Notes under the pieces: model-generated
Told to the model about the DNA's origin: nothing
Database searches by the model: none
Seen by the model: only the letters and a program-made list of their open reading frames with translations
Shown: piece after piece, positions 23,133 to 35,639 of the stretch
Layout of the letters: each line of letters opens with the position of its first letter
Position numbering within the stretch: the stretch's first letter is position 1
DNA from: Paratinospora sagittata
Lineage: Eukaryota > Streptophyta > Magnoliopsida > Ranunculales > Menispermaceae
Direction: 5' to 3'
Length of the DNA stretch: 64,000 bases
Assembly: GCA_035771175.1 (NCBI GenBank)
Contig: CM069604.1
Location: 21,143,115 to 21,207,114 of the forward strand
Made by a program: the position numbers and the translations under genes

Positions 23133-23921
23133 TGCCTCATGATGTTCTTGACTAGGTGAGTGCATAAATTGACTCACTAAGCTGACAGCAAAGGAAATAT
23201 CAAGTCGAATGTGAGCTAAATAGATCAGTTTACCCACCACTTTCTGATATAGCTCTCGGTTTACCATATTTTCAGGGGTAGCAACTTCCAATTTGAAGTT
23301 GGGTTCAAGGGGTATTTCAAAAGGTCTACACCCAGTCATACCCATGTCTCCTAGTAAATCCAAGATGTATTTTCTTTGAGAAACAAAGATACCCTTCTTA
23401 GACCTACCAAACTCCATACCTAAAAAATATTTCAGCTCACCTAGGTCTTTAATTTCAAATTCAGCTGCCAACAATCTCTTAAGTCTCTTCAATTCTTCTT
23501 CATCATCCCCGATTAGGATTATGTCATCAATATAGACAATTAAAATTGCCCTTTTTCCCTCACTAGAATGTTTATAGAATGGAGTGTGATCTCCTTGACT
23601 TTGGCTATACCCGAGCCTCTTCACAACCTTACCAAACCTCTCAAACCATGCTCTAGGGGACTGTTTTAGTCCATATAGTGATTTCTCTAACCTGCAAACT
23701 TTACCATTGCCCAATTCATTCTCAAATCCAGGCGGCAAATCCATAAAAACTTCCTCTTCAAGACTACCATTTAAAAAAGCATTTTTTATATCAAGTTGAT
23801 GTAATGGCCAGCCATAAAACACTGCTATAGAGAGTAAAATTCTGATGGAATTGATTTTTGCTGTAGGAGCAAAGGTTTCTACATAGTCAAGGACATAGGT
23901 TTGAGTGAACCCTTTAGCCAC
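23133..23921 (-). pseudogene. Copia 1 reverse transcriptase
   Basis: A long open - strand stretch reading DYVETFAPTAKINSIRILLS, HQLDIKNAFLNGSLEEEVFM, SLYGLKQSPRAWFERF, IVYIDDIILIGDD, LGELKYFLGMEF and ISFAVSLVSQFMHSP. YIDD is the catalytic motif. It is interrupted upstream near 23930-23960 (lost bases and a frameshift in the KWVF...RYKARLVAKG segment) and downstream by MITE 2. Confidence 0.93.
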
Positions 23922-23962
23922 AAGTCTAGCTTTGTACCTCTATAGACCCATCAGCCCTACAT

Positions 23963-25440
23963 TTAACAGTCCATTTGCATCCAACTATGTTTTTTCCCTT
24001 TTGACAACTCAACAACTTTCCAGGTATGATTTTTATTAAGTGCTCTCATTTCTTCCATAACAGCCGGTTTCCAATCTGTATGACCTAAGGCTTCTTTGAT
24101 GTTTCTAGGAATGAATAAGTGTGAGATTCTAGAGGTAAAAGCTTTGTAATTGCAGGACAATCCATGGTAGGACAAGTGTTTGGCTATAGGATGCGTAGTA
24201 CATGACTGTACACCCTTCCTAGTAGCTATTGGAACATCAAGATCTGTGTCAAATTGAGGAAAAACAAAGGTATTACCTGGTGGAGCAGCTATTGGTTTCG
24301 GGTCAGGACTTGGAGCAGGTGGTTGGTGTTGTACCAAAGGGGCAAGCTCTCTGTTTTGCCAAAATCTCCTCCTAGAGTAAACCTGTAGCTCAGTTGTAGG
24401 TTGGTCACCCACATTTGGACTTTTATCAAGTAGTTCCTCTCCCCCTGAATTAGGGCTAGAGAGATTTGGCATTAGATTAAATTCCCTACCTGGTTCACTA
24501 GAGTTTGTTTCCTTATCAAGCAGAGAAGATTCTAGTTCATTTGGAAAATAGGAACTTGGTAAGACGGCACTAATCTCCCAAAAGTTTGCTGCCCCATCTT
24601 CCTTTTTACTCTCCCCACGAAGAGGAGGTTGAAAAAAATGGTTGTTGTTCAAAAAAGGACACATCCATGCTTATATGAACTTTCTTTGTGATTGGATTAA
24701 AACATTTATACCCTTTTTTATTTGAAGCATACCCAATAAAAACACACTTTTCTGTCCTTGCATCAAGTTTTGATCGAAATTGGGTTGGTATGTGAACAAA
24801 AGCAGTACACCCAAAGACTTTCAGTGGTAAACCGGAACTTAGTCTATTTTCTGGGTATAGTGTTTTAAAGCAGTTGAAAGGAGTTTTGTGGTTTAAAACT
24901 CAAGAAGGTACCCTATTAATTAAGTAGGCAGCTGTGAGTACAGCCTCTCCCCATAAATATTTAGGCACATTCATTGAAAACATAAGTGCCCTACTAACTT
25001 CTAAAAGATGGCAGTTTTTTCTTTCTACAACCCCATTTTGTGGGGAGTATTTCGACATGTAGACTGTTGTTGGATTCCTTTTATATCAAAAAAACTTTTA
25101 AGACGCTGATTAAAATATTATGTTCCATTATCTGTTCTTAGGATATAGATCTTTGTTTGGAATTGAGTTTCAATCAGTGTGCAAAAATCTTTAAATAATT
25201 TTTCAACCTCATTTCTAGAGTTCATTAAATAAATTCAACATAACCTAGTATGATCGTCTATGAAAGTAACAAACCATCTTTTACCAGTTAGTGTAGGCAC
25301 TTTAGAAGGTCCCCAAACATTGCTATGAATTAGATAAAATGGTTTTGATACTCGATAGGGTTTTGAATGCTATGAACTTTTATTATTTTTAGAAAAACAG
25401 CACACATAACATTGAAATTCTTGATAAGAAACTTTCTTGA
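23963..25440 (-). pseudogene. Copia 1 integrase and linker, degenerate
   Basis: The - strand passes through integrase with many stops. A recognisable piece is YLWGEAVLTAAYLINRV (about 24905-24955). It then enters an open linker (24664 to 23963) with Pro/Ser-rich sequence, FVFPQFDTDLDVPIATRKG and EALGHTDWKPAVMEEMRAL, the lead-in to copia RT. The catalytic core region (about 25000-25350) has no long open frame. Confidence 0.75.
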
Positions 25441-25441
25441 A

Positions 25442-26130
25442 CTAGCTAGGAAACAAATGTCTAAGGTATGAAAAACTAGGATGGCCTAATCTACGATGCC
25501 AAATCATAACTTGCTCACTTTCAGGTAGAGATTCACTACTACTAATTAATCCTAAAGTTGATTTACCCATGGAAGAGTTTCCTTCAAAATAGTAAAGCCC
25601 ATTCCTCATTTCAGCACTGCCAATCATTTTCCCCGAAATCCTGTTCTGAAATTCAGAACATGTAGAAGTAAATTTGGCAAAACAATTAGTCTTGGCAGAT
25701 TTTACTAATGGACGAGATTGCATGAGAGATTAGAGACATTTAGGACATTTTGTAGAACAATATGGTCAGAAATCTGAATGGAACCTTTTCCTTCAATAGA
25801 GGACAAGCATCCATCCGCAATTCTGACTTTTTGGTTTTCAAAAACAGGTGAATAGGACTGAAAAAAAGAGGACATGCTTGTCATATGATCTGAGGCTCCT
25901 GAATCTATGATCCAAGGAGCCGAAGCAATTTGACTAGTAAAAACAGTACAGATAATACCTATGTGAGCAAGAGAGCCACTAGGAGTAGGGTTATTGTATC
26001 TCGAACTATTTTTTAGAAGTCTTAAGAGCTGGTCTACCTGGTCTTTGATGAGAAGAGGTTGCTCAACAACATTAGCACTAGCAGTAGGTCCCTTTTCTTT
26101 GGATTTCCAATTTGCAGGCTTGCCGTGCAA
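25442..26130 (-). pseudogene. Copia 1 protease and gag-pre-integrase domain
   Basis: The - strand reads WIIDSGASDHMTSMSSFF, the DSGA active site of copia retropepsin, followed by VLNVSNLSCNLV. After a frameshift comes MIGSAEMRNGLYYFEG and WHRRLGHPSFSYL, the gag-pre-integrase signature. Two overlapping frames show at least one frameshift near 25710. Confidence 0.85.
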
Positions 26131-26914
26131 TTTCCAGCAAATCTCTCAGGTTTTCGTGCCTTGTAATCTGTGATTTCATGTACTGTCAGTGCAGAGGTCT
26201 CTACTGGGCTCACCGAATTCTCCTTCTTCCCTAACATCACTCCTCTTCTGCTCTCTTCTCTCCTAACTTCATCAAACACTTCATTGATTGAGGGTAAGGG
26301 CTGCCTGCCAATAACTCTGCCCCTAACCTCATCAAATTCCACATTTAGGCCTGCAAGGAACTTAAACACTCTGTTATTATTGATTACTTGCTGGAAATAA
26401 GCCCCATCAGCCGGATCCTTCCATTTGTAATCATTGAGAACATGTCTAAGTCCTGCCCTAGCCGCTTCAAGTTTGCAAAATATTTGGTGAGATTCTCGGT
26501 TCCTTGCTTAGTTTCTCCTAGTTTGAGTTGCAACTCGTAGATCTGGGACTAATTTCCAATATCTGAATACATTTGATTCAGATTGTCCCACATATCTTTG
26601 GTTGTGGAGTAGCCAAGATAATTTGCACTGATTTCCTCCTCCATTGCATTGACCAGCCACGCCATAACCATTGAATTCTTAGCATCCCAAGTTGCATGTT
26701 GAGGATCCCTCTTGTCTGGTTCCGCTTTGTCTTCAATAAGATAGCCAATCTTTCCACAACCACGGATATTCATACGAACTGACAGAGACCATCTAAGAAT
26801 GTTGTCTCCATTGAGTCAGATGTTGGTGATCCAGATTGAGTGATGTTCTGAAGGAGGTGGATTTTCTGGAGGAATCGGAGGTGAAGAATTGGAAGTGGAT
26901 GATTCATCAGACAT
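26034..26914 (-). pseudogene. Copia 1 gag
   Basis: The ATG at 26914 starts MSDESSTSNSSPPIPPENPP. A TGA at about 26819 sits just before LNGDNILRWSLSV, the conserved LxGxNYxxWs block. Then come IRGCGKIGYLIEDK, MVMAWLVNAMEEEIS, FLAGLNVEFDEVRGRV and EESRRGVML. In the zinc knuckle region CWKLHGKP survives only in a shifted frame, and the first Cys pair is gone. It is non-functional. Confidence 0.8.
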
Positions 26915-27026
26915 GGTGCTGATCTAGATGAAAAAAAAAATGATCGCTTGCAGGAACAAATTGGACCAAAAAAAAGGAAAAAAAAAAATCCCTAATTCTC
27001 AAAGTTGGAACCAAGCTCTAATACCA

Positions 27027-27302
27027 TGAAATTTGAGAGAAGAAGAAAATCAATTGTATTTTCTTTAGATGTCTTACAACCCTTGGTATAAATAATATCT
27101 ACCAACTAACTTGTAGCAACTAAATTACAGTGATTTACAACAAATCAAATCCCTAATATCAAGCTATTTACAAAACTAGGATATGTACAGCAAGATCCTA
27201 GGAATTGACTGCTAGAAAATCTCTTAAACCAAATCTACAGGATTTGACTCCTAGAATATCTCTTAAACCAAATCTACCGGATTTGGTCAATACTTTCCAA
27301 CA
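27027..27302 (-). repeat. 5' LTR of copia element 1
   Basis: It starts TGTTGGAAAG on the - strand (27302) and ends TCAAATTTCA, directly followed by the primer-binding site TGGTATTAGAGCTTGG (27026-27011). It contains a 39-bp tandem duplication not present in the 3' LTR. Confidence 0.9.
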
Positions 27303-27794
27303 CTCATCACAATAATTAGAAAATGTACAATTCTACCAGATGGCTTGATAATAATCTATGGAGACTATTGGCATATAGTCTACAAAAACATTATTATCTC
27401 TTTTACTACAAAAACATTTTACAAAATAAAATAAAATATAGTTTATCCCTCACTATACTTCGAAATAGTTTTCAAACTTGTCTTTATAATATGTTAATTG
27501 TTATAGTATTGGCATGAACATTTTGGACTTCAATCAAGGAAATTAACAAAGATCCCATAAATTCTTTGCTATATGAACAATTTGGTTGAGCTCACATAAA
27601 CAGTGCACATCAAATCAGTAAGATTTATTGATAGTGTCATCTTTTTCTTGCAATATATAAGGTTTTCGGATTTATTGACTGTCATCTTTTTTTTTTGTTT
27701 TCTTGCGATCCATAAGGCTTTATCACATATTTCCAAACACTTTAAGATATGACATCAAGCAACCCAAAAGACTAGATATGATAGAAGTTCTAAC

Positions 27795-27940
27795 CATTGA
27801 TTTTTATAAGATGGAGATCACCCAAATGAAGGTCCCCAAATTCAAAAGCTCGTCGATAGGAATCTGGAATGCTAGTTGAAAGTTTGGCTAAAGCATCAAA
27901 CATTCCTCCACGGCCCCAGTTTCCAGAGTTATCAACACAA
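27795..27940 (-). CDS. CHR10: CHR10-like exon h: macro domain core
   Basis: It reads [18 protein letters not shown], then [17 protein letters not shown]. The Asn-Trp-Gly-Arg-Gly-Gly loop is the ligand-binding part of CHR10-type macro domains. The acceptor is cttgcag and the donor is gttaga. The intron before it (27941-39990) is about 12 kb and carries copia element 2. Confidence 0.92.
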
Positions 27941-30535
27941 CTGCAAGAGGAACAACACTGAATTGAAACCCATGAACAATGGATTGGTCATAATTAGGTT
28001 GTTGATATTACATAAGGAAAAGAAACTACAAATCTATGCAGCATAAAACAAGGGCTTGGTAAGACTTCGGGAGGTCAAGACTAATCTTTCTCTAAAAGAA
28101 ACTTTACACAATTGAATTTCTATGATTTTCATCTAGAACAACCTTTTAGAGTCTACAAAAAAGAAAGAACTAACATCATCTAGATAAAATAAAATAAAAT
28201 TGATCGCCACCTAATCTCCTATTTTACTCCACAAAGAAAGAAAAAGCTAGTTTACTAAGGAAGGCGAAGGTAATTCGGAAGCAATACCATTTTTCAGGAC
28301 TATAGTTACAAGCCAATGAAGCTATTCTCTCGTGCTCATCATGAGGAGGCATTACTTACATTGTGGCTTTTATGCCTAGTCCCCCATGGTTGGAAAACCC
28401 TTATCAAGCAATCAATAACCCTTATCAAGCAATCAACAGCCGATCAAAGCACTTCATTTTCAAACTTACTCCTGTCTATCTTAATTAAACATGCCCCATC
28501 AGTAAATTAGTGAAGTGCGAAATTATTGAGAATACATAAGGCATCAACTTCCTTTCAAAACAAAGAAGTTAGTTTCAATATCAGGAGAAGAAATGATGCA
28601 TGTGATCATTAAGATAAATTTTTCACAGCCAACCTAGATTCAGTATTAAATATATCTCCTTAACGTTTAACATATCTGGAAGTATTTGATATTAGGCTCC
28701 TCACCAAAGGTTATTATATGGAAGTCCTCAACAACCTAAAATCAGCCAATATCTACATATAATCTGGAGCCTAAGTGATGGAGGCCTAAATGTTTATAAA
28801 TAAAGAAGAAAAAGTTTAGGGGGCTCAGAAATCATTCTTATGCCTCAAAATTCAAAAAAATAATAATAATAAACAGATTTTAATTTGAAACGTAGGTAGT
28901 TCTGTTCCAATTGGCATTCATAATTATAATATCAAGGGTTTCTTTGTCAATATCATAATACTAGTGGGGAGGGGGCATTGCCGTAAATTTGTAAAATGAT
29001 TTTGGTAAATATGTTATGCAGTTGGGAAAAGGATTTGTCGAGTTAAAAGTTGTTTATGTTTTATACGTCCTTATCTATTATTAAGTTACATTTAGGATAA
29101 GTTTCAAATAGATAAAAAATTATGGAACTTTCTAGTTTTGGAAGAAAATCTAATAATTTAAATGAACTAAATCTAAATGCTAGAATAGGCAATCCTCTTC
29201 AAAACTTGGTAGATGACCTATATCATTGTTTAGAGAAGAGATAATTTGCCATTAGTCATCTCTCATATACCATTTCTTAGCACAAAATTTTTCCTAAGCC
29301 ATACCTTTTTCTGAAATTGTTAATCACTAAACCGAAAAAAAAAAGAGACTAAAAATGGGCAAAAACAACAACATTTGCAAATTACATAGCGTCACATTAT
29401 ATTTTGTTCAATTGAAAATATCCTTAAGCCATATAATGAAAGCAAAATAATATGGTGGTGCCTTGATTAATTACATCAAAGATGCACCAAGCTCTTTAAA
29501 GGGCTAAAACTTTCTCAATGAAGTCATAATAACCGGTTTTCATTCATATAAAGGAAATGGTTTAGGGTAAAGACCGAATATTATGTTTAAAAAACAATTA
29601 TTAAGTATAGGCAAGAGAAACGACAAAGAGCATCAATGCAGACGGAAGCAATGGATAGTGATTGCGACAATGACAGACTCATGCACATATATATAAAGTT
29701 CTTTTCCGAACTCAGTAGAGTAGCTCATCACATTTCTCTTCAGTTCTAATTGATTTAAGTTGATAGTAGCAAGATGATTTTGAGGAAATTTCACAATCTC
29801 CATGAGAACAACTACTTTTGGCGACTTCACAATGATCTTCATCCGCAACTTTTTTGACACAAGCTTTGATCATTTTTTATAATGAAATGGCCCAACCCAA
29901 AAACCCCTACCTTTGTGGACACGCTAAAGCTGAAGGCAAGTGACAATTCAACTATTTTACTGTAAAAACTCCAACCAAAGCATTCATTTTGTTAACAGAA
30001 AGTATTAAAAAAATCATGTATAGTGTCTAAAATGAGATTTTAATCATGTTTCCATAACTTTGTTCACATGTATAGTGTCTAAAATGAGATTTTAATCATG
30101 TTTCCATAACTTTGTTCATTTTGGATAAATGTGATAACTTTTGTATTCTCATGCAAAAAATAATAAATAAACGATATATTGAGAAACAAGTTCTCATATT
30201 ATTTTTCTTTTGGATTAATTTTAATAGTTTAATTTTAGGAATGCCCAAGAGTACAAAATCCTCCACCACACCTTTATGTTACACATGGAAGGAGTTCACT
30301 AGCTAAAGAAAGAATTGTTTTTAGCAGGAACAAAGGATATATATATATATATTAATTAAGATAAATTACGTACAGAAGTGTTAAAAATGCACCAGAAGTG
30401 TAAATGAGACCTGATCCTACCCTCCCTCCAGTACAAACCCTGCCTAACCTATCTTACAATTACCAATTAAAAACTAACAGCTTACAGTAGGCAATTACTC
30501 CAATTCAACAACCAGCTAGATAATGAAACTCCGTT
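27941..30535. other. CHR10-like intron, mostly featureless
   Basis: AT-rich intron. It holds a 20-bp tandem duplication (cccttatcaagcaatcaa, about 28398-28440) and, at 30015-30118, a perfect 52-bp tandem duplication listed separately. A 75-codon - strand frame at 29633-29860 matches nothing I recognise. Confidence 0.5.
30015..30118. repeat. Perfect 52-bp tandem duplication
   Basis: Copies 30015-30066 and 30067-30118 begin catgtatagtgtctaaaatg and are identical along their whole length, which points to a recent event. Confidence 0.93.
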
Positions 30536-30960
30536 TCACCAGGAGGACGCATGTACCCAAGAGCTTGCTAATAGCCTGACACCATCCCAAAGTTGATTGT
30601 TGTCCTTATGAAAACCATTGAAGCCTCTATCATTACGTTCTAACCATAGGGACCATAGAGTTGCATACGAGGCAATTAAACATGACTCCCTTTCAGCCCT
30701 TGATAGACTTGAGATGTGAGAGAATGATAAGCCTTCAATGATGTTTTGAGGAGCTATGTACCTATTGCCTGAAAAGATAAACCACTTCTGCCATATTCTT
30801 TTGGCATAACTGCAAGAAAAGAAGATGTGTTCCAAATATTTGCCATCCTACAGATAAAAGAGGCAACAATGTGGAGGCAGGCAACAATTGGGTGCTCGTC
30901 TCTGCAACATTTCAGAAGTATTAATTTTCTTGTGGCCACTAATCGGCCAACTACCCTAAC
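30536..30960 (-). mobile_element. 5'-truncated LINE, zf-RVT tail
   Basis: The - strand reads VATRKLILLKCCRDEHPIVA, then with a frameshift EHIFFSCSYAKRIWQKWFIF, then SYATLWSLWLERNDRGF. This is the zf-RVT domain of a plant L1-type LINE (ExxxHxFFxCxxAxxxW and LWLERN). Confidence 0.75.
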
Positions 30961-31548
30961 TAGCTAAAGAAAGATGGGTGTATTTTATCACGCTTATCAA
31001 AAAATGCCCAAGCTAGCATGAGCAGAAGTGAGGGGATGTGCATGAGATTCAGAGTAAGATGGCAAGTTGAAGGACTCTAATCTAGGATTTGAAGTTTTCA
31101 TCTAAGCATATACGTAAGTTGGCAGGCGCATAAAAAAGGGCATGAAGAGAAGCAATTGAGCTACCATAAAAAGGGGTTCTAGTGGACACTTGGGCATCCC
31201 ATTTTTCTAATCTCAGATTTCCCTTCCTTGTCTCTACTTAAGTTTGCTTTCTTTTCCTTGGCGATTTCCATTGCAACAGCAATGGAGGAGACATCCATCT
31301 CCACTATCTTGCCTTCGTCATTCTTTTCCAAATTACAAGCATCAAAGATCTAATTAAATTCATGCCATCTTATCTTCAATTTCAGATCATTATTTTGCTA
31401 TTTAATATGGTTATGATAAGTTGTTGCATAGGGGGTTTGTTTCTGTGAGAGTATCTCCTATGTTATGTGTTTCTTCCATGAATGATGCTTAACAAAAGCT
31501 AAGCCTACAAGTGTAGCAAGTTCAAATAGTGGAGAAAAGAGGGAGATC

Positions 31549-31822
31549 TGTGACATCCTTGACTTTCACCCTAGGTATAATGCTATGTGCCCCAAATTCT
31601 TGAAAATCATGGCCCTTGAACCACAGAAAACCTTGTATTGAGGTGTTTGGGGCCTCAACCTCAAATTGAGGAGGAAAATGTCATTTATGAAGTGAAAAGA
31701 CCTCGGCCTCAGGTGGAGTATGGCCTAGAGTTCAAAAAAGGGAAGAAAGGGACATTATGGGAAATCCAAAAAACTAGATTGCCAATCCAATAGACTAGAT
31801 GGCCTTTCTTGAGACAAAAAAG

Positions 31823-31867
<45 letters not shown>

Positions 31868-33819
31868 CAATCCAGTCGAATGGATTGGTATCCAGTCAAC
31901 TAGATGACTCAGGCCTATAAAAATAGGCGCGATTTTTGGGTTTTAGCTTCATTTTCACTTATCTAAATCAAGAGAACCGAGTGGGGAAACTTTGGGGGCT
32001 TGGAGAAAGGTTCACGAAGGCCAAGATAAGTGCTTCCAAGACTAGATGGCCTTTCTCGAGACAAAAAAGAAAAGGGAGAAAGAGAGAGAGAGAGAGTCCA
32101 ATCCAGTCGAATGGATTGGTATCCAGTCAACTAGATGACTCAGGCCTATAAAAATAGGCACGATTTTTGGGTTTTAGCTTCATTTTCACTTATCTAAATC
32201 AATAGAACTGAGAGAGGAAACTTTGGGGGCTTGGAGAAAGGTTCAAGGGGTCCAAGACAAGTGCTTCCAAGGGTTCAAACACAACTTCGAACGATCGATT
32301 TGGATTCCCTAACATCAATCCAACCATTCTGACATAATATGCTCAAAAATCCCTAATCTCCATTTTCTCCAAGAAACCCAAACTGTGAATGTAAGTTAAG
32401 ACTTAGGACTTAGCTCTTGAATGATTTGAGAGGGCTTTTAAATGTTCATTATTGTCTTAAATCAAGACCGAACAAGTCTTTGAAATTGGAGAACCCAAAA
32501 TCTCCATTTTCAGTTAGTTATAGGATGCCCTAGCCATGGGTTTCGGATGCGAAACCCTCGAAGTGATGCAATTGAGTTTTGAACTCCATTTCTAACGTTG
32601 AAACATGAAATGAGTCTAAATGATAGAAAGTGATATTAAGTACGATTTTGTATGAATCTTAGGAAGTGAGGGAATCTCGGAATAACTTCGAAAGCTTCTG
32701 AAGGGAATTGTGAGCATTCTAAATCCATCGACATGAATATATTTCCTTCCTCTCATCACATGCGTCATCATAGTATGGAAATGTTTATTCTTGGCATCAT
32801 GAGAATATGATATGATATGATATTATGCATTGTTATATAGATTATGTATATTTGTTTAAATGTCATGAACATATTTGAAATGGTTTTCATTTGGTTTTCG
32901 CATGGAAAGGATCATCCAAATGAAATCCTTGTCCCACATGAGTGGTTTAACTCGTATGAATACGAGTGGGTGGTCTAACCCACTAGTGGACTCAAAATCC
33001 AATTGATAGAGGATGGATCCTCAGGCGGGAACCCTATGCCCAATGTATAAGTGGCTTAGCTCATATGGACTTCATGTAGGTGGTTTAGCTCATATGAACA
33101 CACTTGGGCTGTGTAACTCATGTGAATGAGATTTGGATCATTTAGCTAGGACACCATTAGTGCTACAATGGTTACAAGTTTATGAACCAGCGAAAGGAAA
33201 TGGGTGACTAGTCAATGGTTCTCACTACATAAAGTATTTTGAAAAGGGAAAGTATGTTGAGTATGGCATGATTGCCTCCATGCATATCATGTTGGATTGC
33301 CTCATGCATTGCTTTAATTATAGTAGTGAGTGTGTGATGTTTGCATGTGAAATCGGTTTACTAGGCTTTAAGCTCATCCCTTTTTCTTTCCTTTTTTATG
33401 ATATCACAATTTTGTGTATTTTTACCCCTATTTTAGAGCTTTTAAGTTAGGAAATAAAACGAAAAATTAAAAATAAAATTCCTTTAAGTCCATTTTAGAG
33501 TTTTTAGGTCATTTTAGGCTAGTTTAGAAATACATTCTAGGAAAAATATTTCTGTCACATTTTCTTAGATTTAGTTAGAAACTAGGTTCTTAATTTTTTT
33601 TAATTTATTTTTCAAGAGTTGAAAATAATTCAATAATTCAAAGGTCCTACATATCATTTTTTCAAAGAGCATTGGACAATTGTTTAAAGTAATTTATTTT
33701 TAATATAATTTGATGCCTCACTTGGTCGTTTCTCAAGGTATTTTTTCAAGTTCAAGATTAATTTTGAAACGGATAAAGAATTCTGAAGCCCAAGTGGAGC
33801 CTGTGGAATGTCCATCACA
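31549..33819 (+). mobile_element. Gypsy-type solo LTR (probable)
   Basis: It begins tgtgacatcc, a common start of plant gypsy LTRs, and can be closed at ...gtccatcaca (33819). It contains TATA boxes (cctataaaaatagg) on the + strand and a run of near-repeated ggtttaactc / ggtttagctc phrases at 32940-33150, typical of long gypsy LTRs. There is no internal domain. The flanks (agatc / caatc) agree at only 3 of 5 bases, so the right boundary is uncertain. Confidence 0.5.
31792..32285 (+). repeat. 247-bp tandem duplication carrying the LTR promoter
   Basis: Two units start with agactagatggcctttct (31792 and 32039). Each contains a GA microsatellite, gtccaatccagtcgaatgg, a TATA box (cctataaaaatagg) and the sequence just after it to gtgcttccaag. 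The (GA)n run is longer in the first unit (31827-31866). The units differ at only a few positions. Confidence 0.9.
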
Positions 33820-34146
33820 CAATCAATTACATAGGAAGTTTTGCTCTAGGGCAAACACAAATTAGGGGTTCGATATAAAGAACTTTTACCAAGTTCAGAG
33901 ACCTCCCAACCTACAACATGAAATGGAATAGTTTGTCAAACAAAGATGCATTAATTACCTTGGGGTAAGCATGATGTATACCTCAATGCTAGAATACATC
34001 TAAATGAGACATTATCAAGTATCTAGTAGATTAAAAAAATTTACAATTGAGCATAATGTGAAGGAAGAGTGCACCAGCAGGAGAGAGTAATAATAGCATG
34101 GGTGCTAGTGCAAAAGGTACAAGTGGCATCATTAATTTATCCTTTC
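33820..34146. other. CHR10-like intron between two LTR elements
   Basis: Short AT-rich stretch between the probable gypsy solo LTR and copia element 2. No feature seen. Confidence 0.4.
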
Positions 34147-34410
34147 TGTTGTAAAAATAAAATAATGAAAGACACAAAAATGTAACGTGGTTCGGCTCTA
34201 AGGGCTACGTCCATGGGAGAAGAGAGGGAATATTTTCTTATTCTTGATGATGTCTTAATGGAGGGACACCATATATATATAGACATACAGGGCCATGCAC
34301 ACATATAGCTATAATTACAATTTTAGTAACTGCTAAATAAAACAACTACTAAAATTATCATCTTTCCTTAAAGGAAATTAATCCCATAGATTTTGCTCTT
34401 CTCCACAACA
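34147..34410 (-). repeat. 3' LTR of copia element 2
   Basis: It runs tgttgtaaaa...ctccacaaca on + and contains a tatatatatag TATA-like segment and the phrase acgtggttcggct. The internal side is marked by ctccccctc, the complement of the polypurine tract. Confidence 0.95.
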
Positions 34411-34429
34411 CTCCCCCTCAAGCTAGTGA

Positions 34430-35639
34430 ATAAATGTTTACCATTCCCAACTTGGACACATTTGCTTGAAATGTAGTATGGTTTAACCCTTTAGTGAGCA
34501 CATCGGCGAGCTGATTATTGGTAGACACATAGAGAGTACAGATCAACCCATTATCAAGCTTCTCTTTAATGAAGTGTCAGTCAATCTCTATATGCTTGGT
34601 TCGATCATGTTGAACTAGTCTCATAGGGCCATCCCAGTGTATCTTCAAATCTGTCAAAATTATCTGCAACCATAATAGCTCACAAACCCCTTGGGTCATT
34701 GCTCGGAATTCTGCTTCAGCACTAGATCTGGCCACTACATTCTGCTTTTTACTTCGCCATGTCACCAAATTTCCACCAAGAAACGTACAATATCCAGTAG
34801 TTGATCTTCTGTCAACTACTAAACCAGCATAGTCTGAATCAGTATATGCTTCAAGAACTACTCATGTGTGTCGTTTAAATTAGATGCCCTGTCCTGGAGT
34901 CCCTTTAAGATACTGTAAAACGCGATTAGCTGCTTGCAAATGAATATCATGTTGAACTGCATATGCAATATCAAGTCTTGTGTGAGAGAGATAGATGAGT
35001 CTTCCTACTAGTCTTTGATACATCTCCTTATTAATAGTCAAAGCTTCTTCAGCTTCTCCAAGCTTGTGATTAAGATCAATAGGAGTATTCATTGGTTTGC
35101 ATGTTAACTTCCTTGTTTCTTTAAGAAGGTCTATAATGTACTTCTGTTGAGAAATAAAGGTTCCTTGTTTAGAGTGTGCCACTTCAATCCCTAGGAAGTA
35201 TTTCAATCTCCCTAGTTCCTTGATCTCAAATTCCTCGGTCAAACACTGCTTCAAATTTTGTTTCTCGTTCTCATCGTTTCCTGTCATGATGATGTCATCA
35301 ACATACACTAATAGAGCTGTAACTCCCCCTGAAGTTGAGTGCTTAATAAACAGAGTGTGATCTCCTTGGCTTTGTCTATATCCCATATTTGTCATTACTT
35401 TGGCAAACCGACCAAACCATGCCCTCGGAGACTGTTTAAGTCCATACAAGACCTTTTTCAATTTACACACTTTATCAGTGGTGGCAAATCTTGGAGGCAC
35501 TTCCATATAGATTTCTTCTTCTAAATCCCCATGTAAAAATGCATTCTTTACATCAAATTGTTGCAGATCCCAGCCATAATTAGCTGCCAATGACAAAAGA
35601 AGTCTCACAGTATTCAATTTTGCAACCGGAGCAAATGTC
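34430..35639 (-). pseudogene. Copia 2 reverse transcriptase and RNase H
   Basis: The - strand reads LQQFDVKNAFLHGDLEEEIY, VLYGLKQSPRAWFGRF, LVYVDDIIMTGND (catalytic YVDD) and LGRLKYFLGIEV. It then reads LDIAYAV, which joins directly to QHDIHLQAANRVLQYLKG, so the usual SQFM segment is altered. RNase H follows: VTWRSKKQNVVARSSAEAEF, then VQHDRTKHIEID, then a stop at the next codon (34574-34576). One in-frame TAG at about 35640 separates this from the upstream YGVDYQ. The element's final ADVLTKGL-like ending is visible near 34490. Confidence 0.9.

Larger units (their letters stand above)
21321..27302 (-). mobile_element. Ty1/copia element 1, decayed, with two nested MITEs
   Basis: LTRs lie at 21321-21552 (3') and 27027-27302 (5'), with an initiator-Met primer-binding site at 27011-27026 directly beside the 5' LTR. 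On the - strand the order is gag, protease, gag-pre-integrase, integrase, RT, RNase H, which is copia order. Without the two MITEs and their duplicated targets the element is about 4.9 kb, a normal copia size. All domains carry stops or frameshifts. The flanks (aatac / ctcat) do not form a target duplication. There is no polypurine tract: pol runs straight into the 3' LTR. It sits sense to the CHR10-like gene in an intron. Confidence 0.92.

Noticed and set aside
31549..33819. Treating the region as a complete gypsy element
   Set aside because: There is no second LTR, primer-binding site or domain, so at most it is a solo LTR, with uncertain right end.
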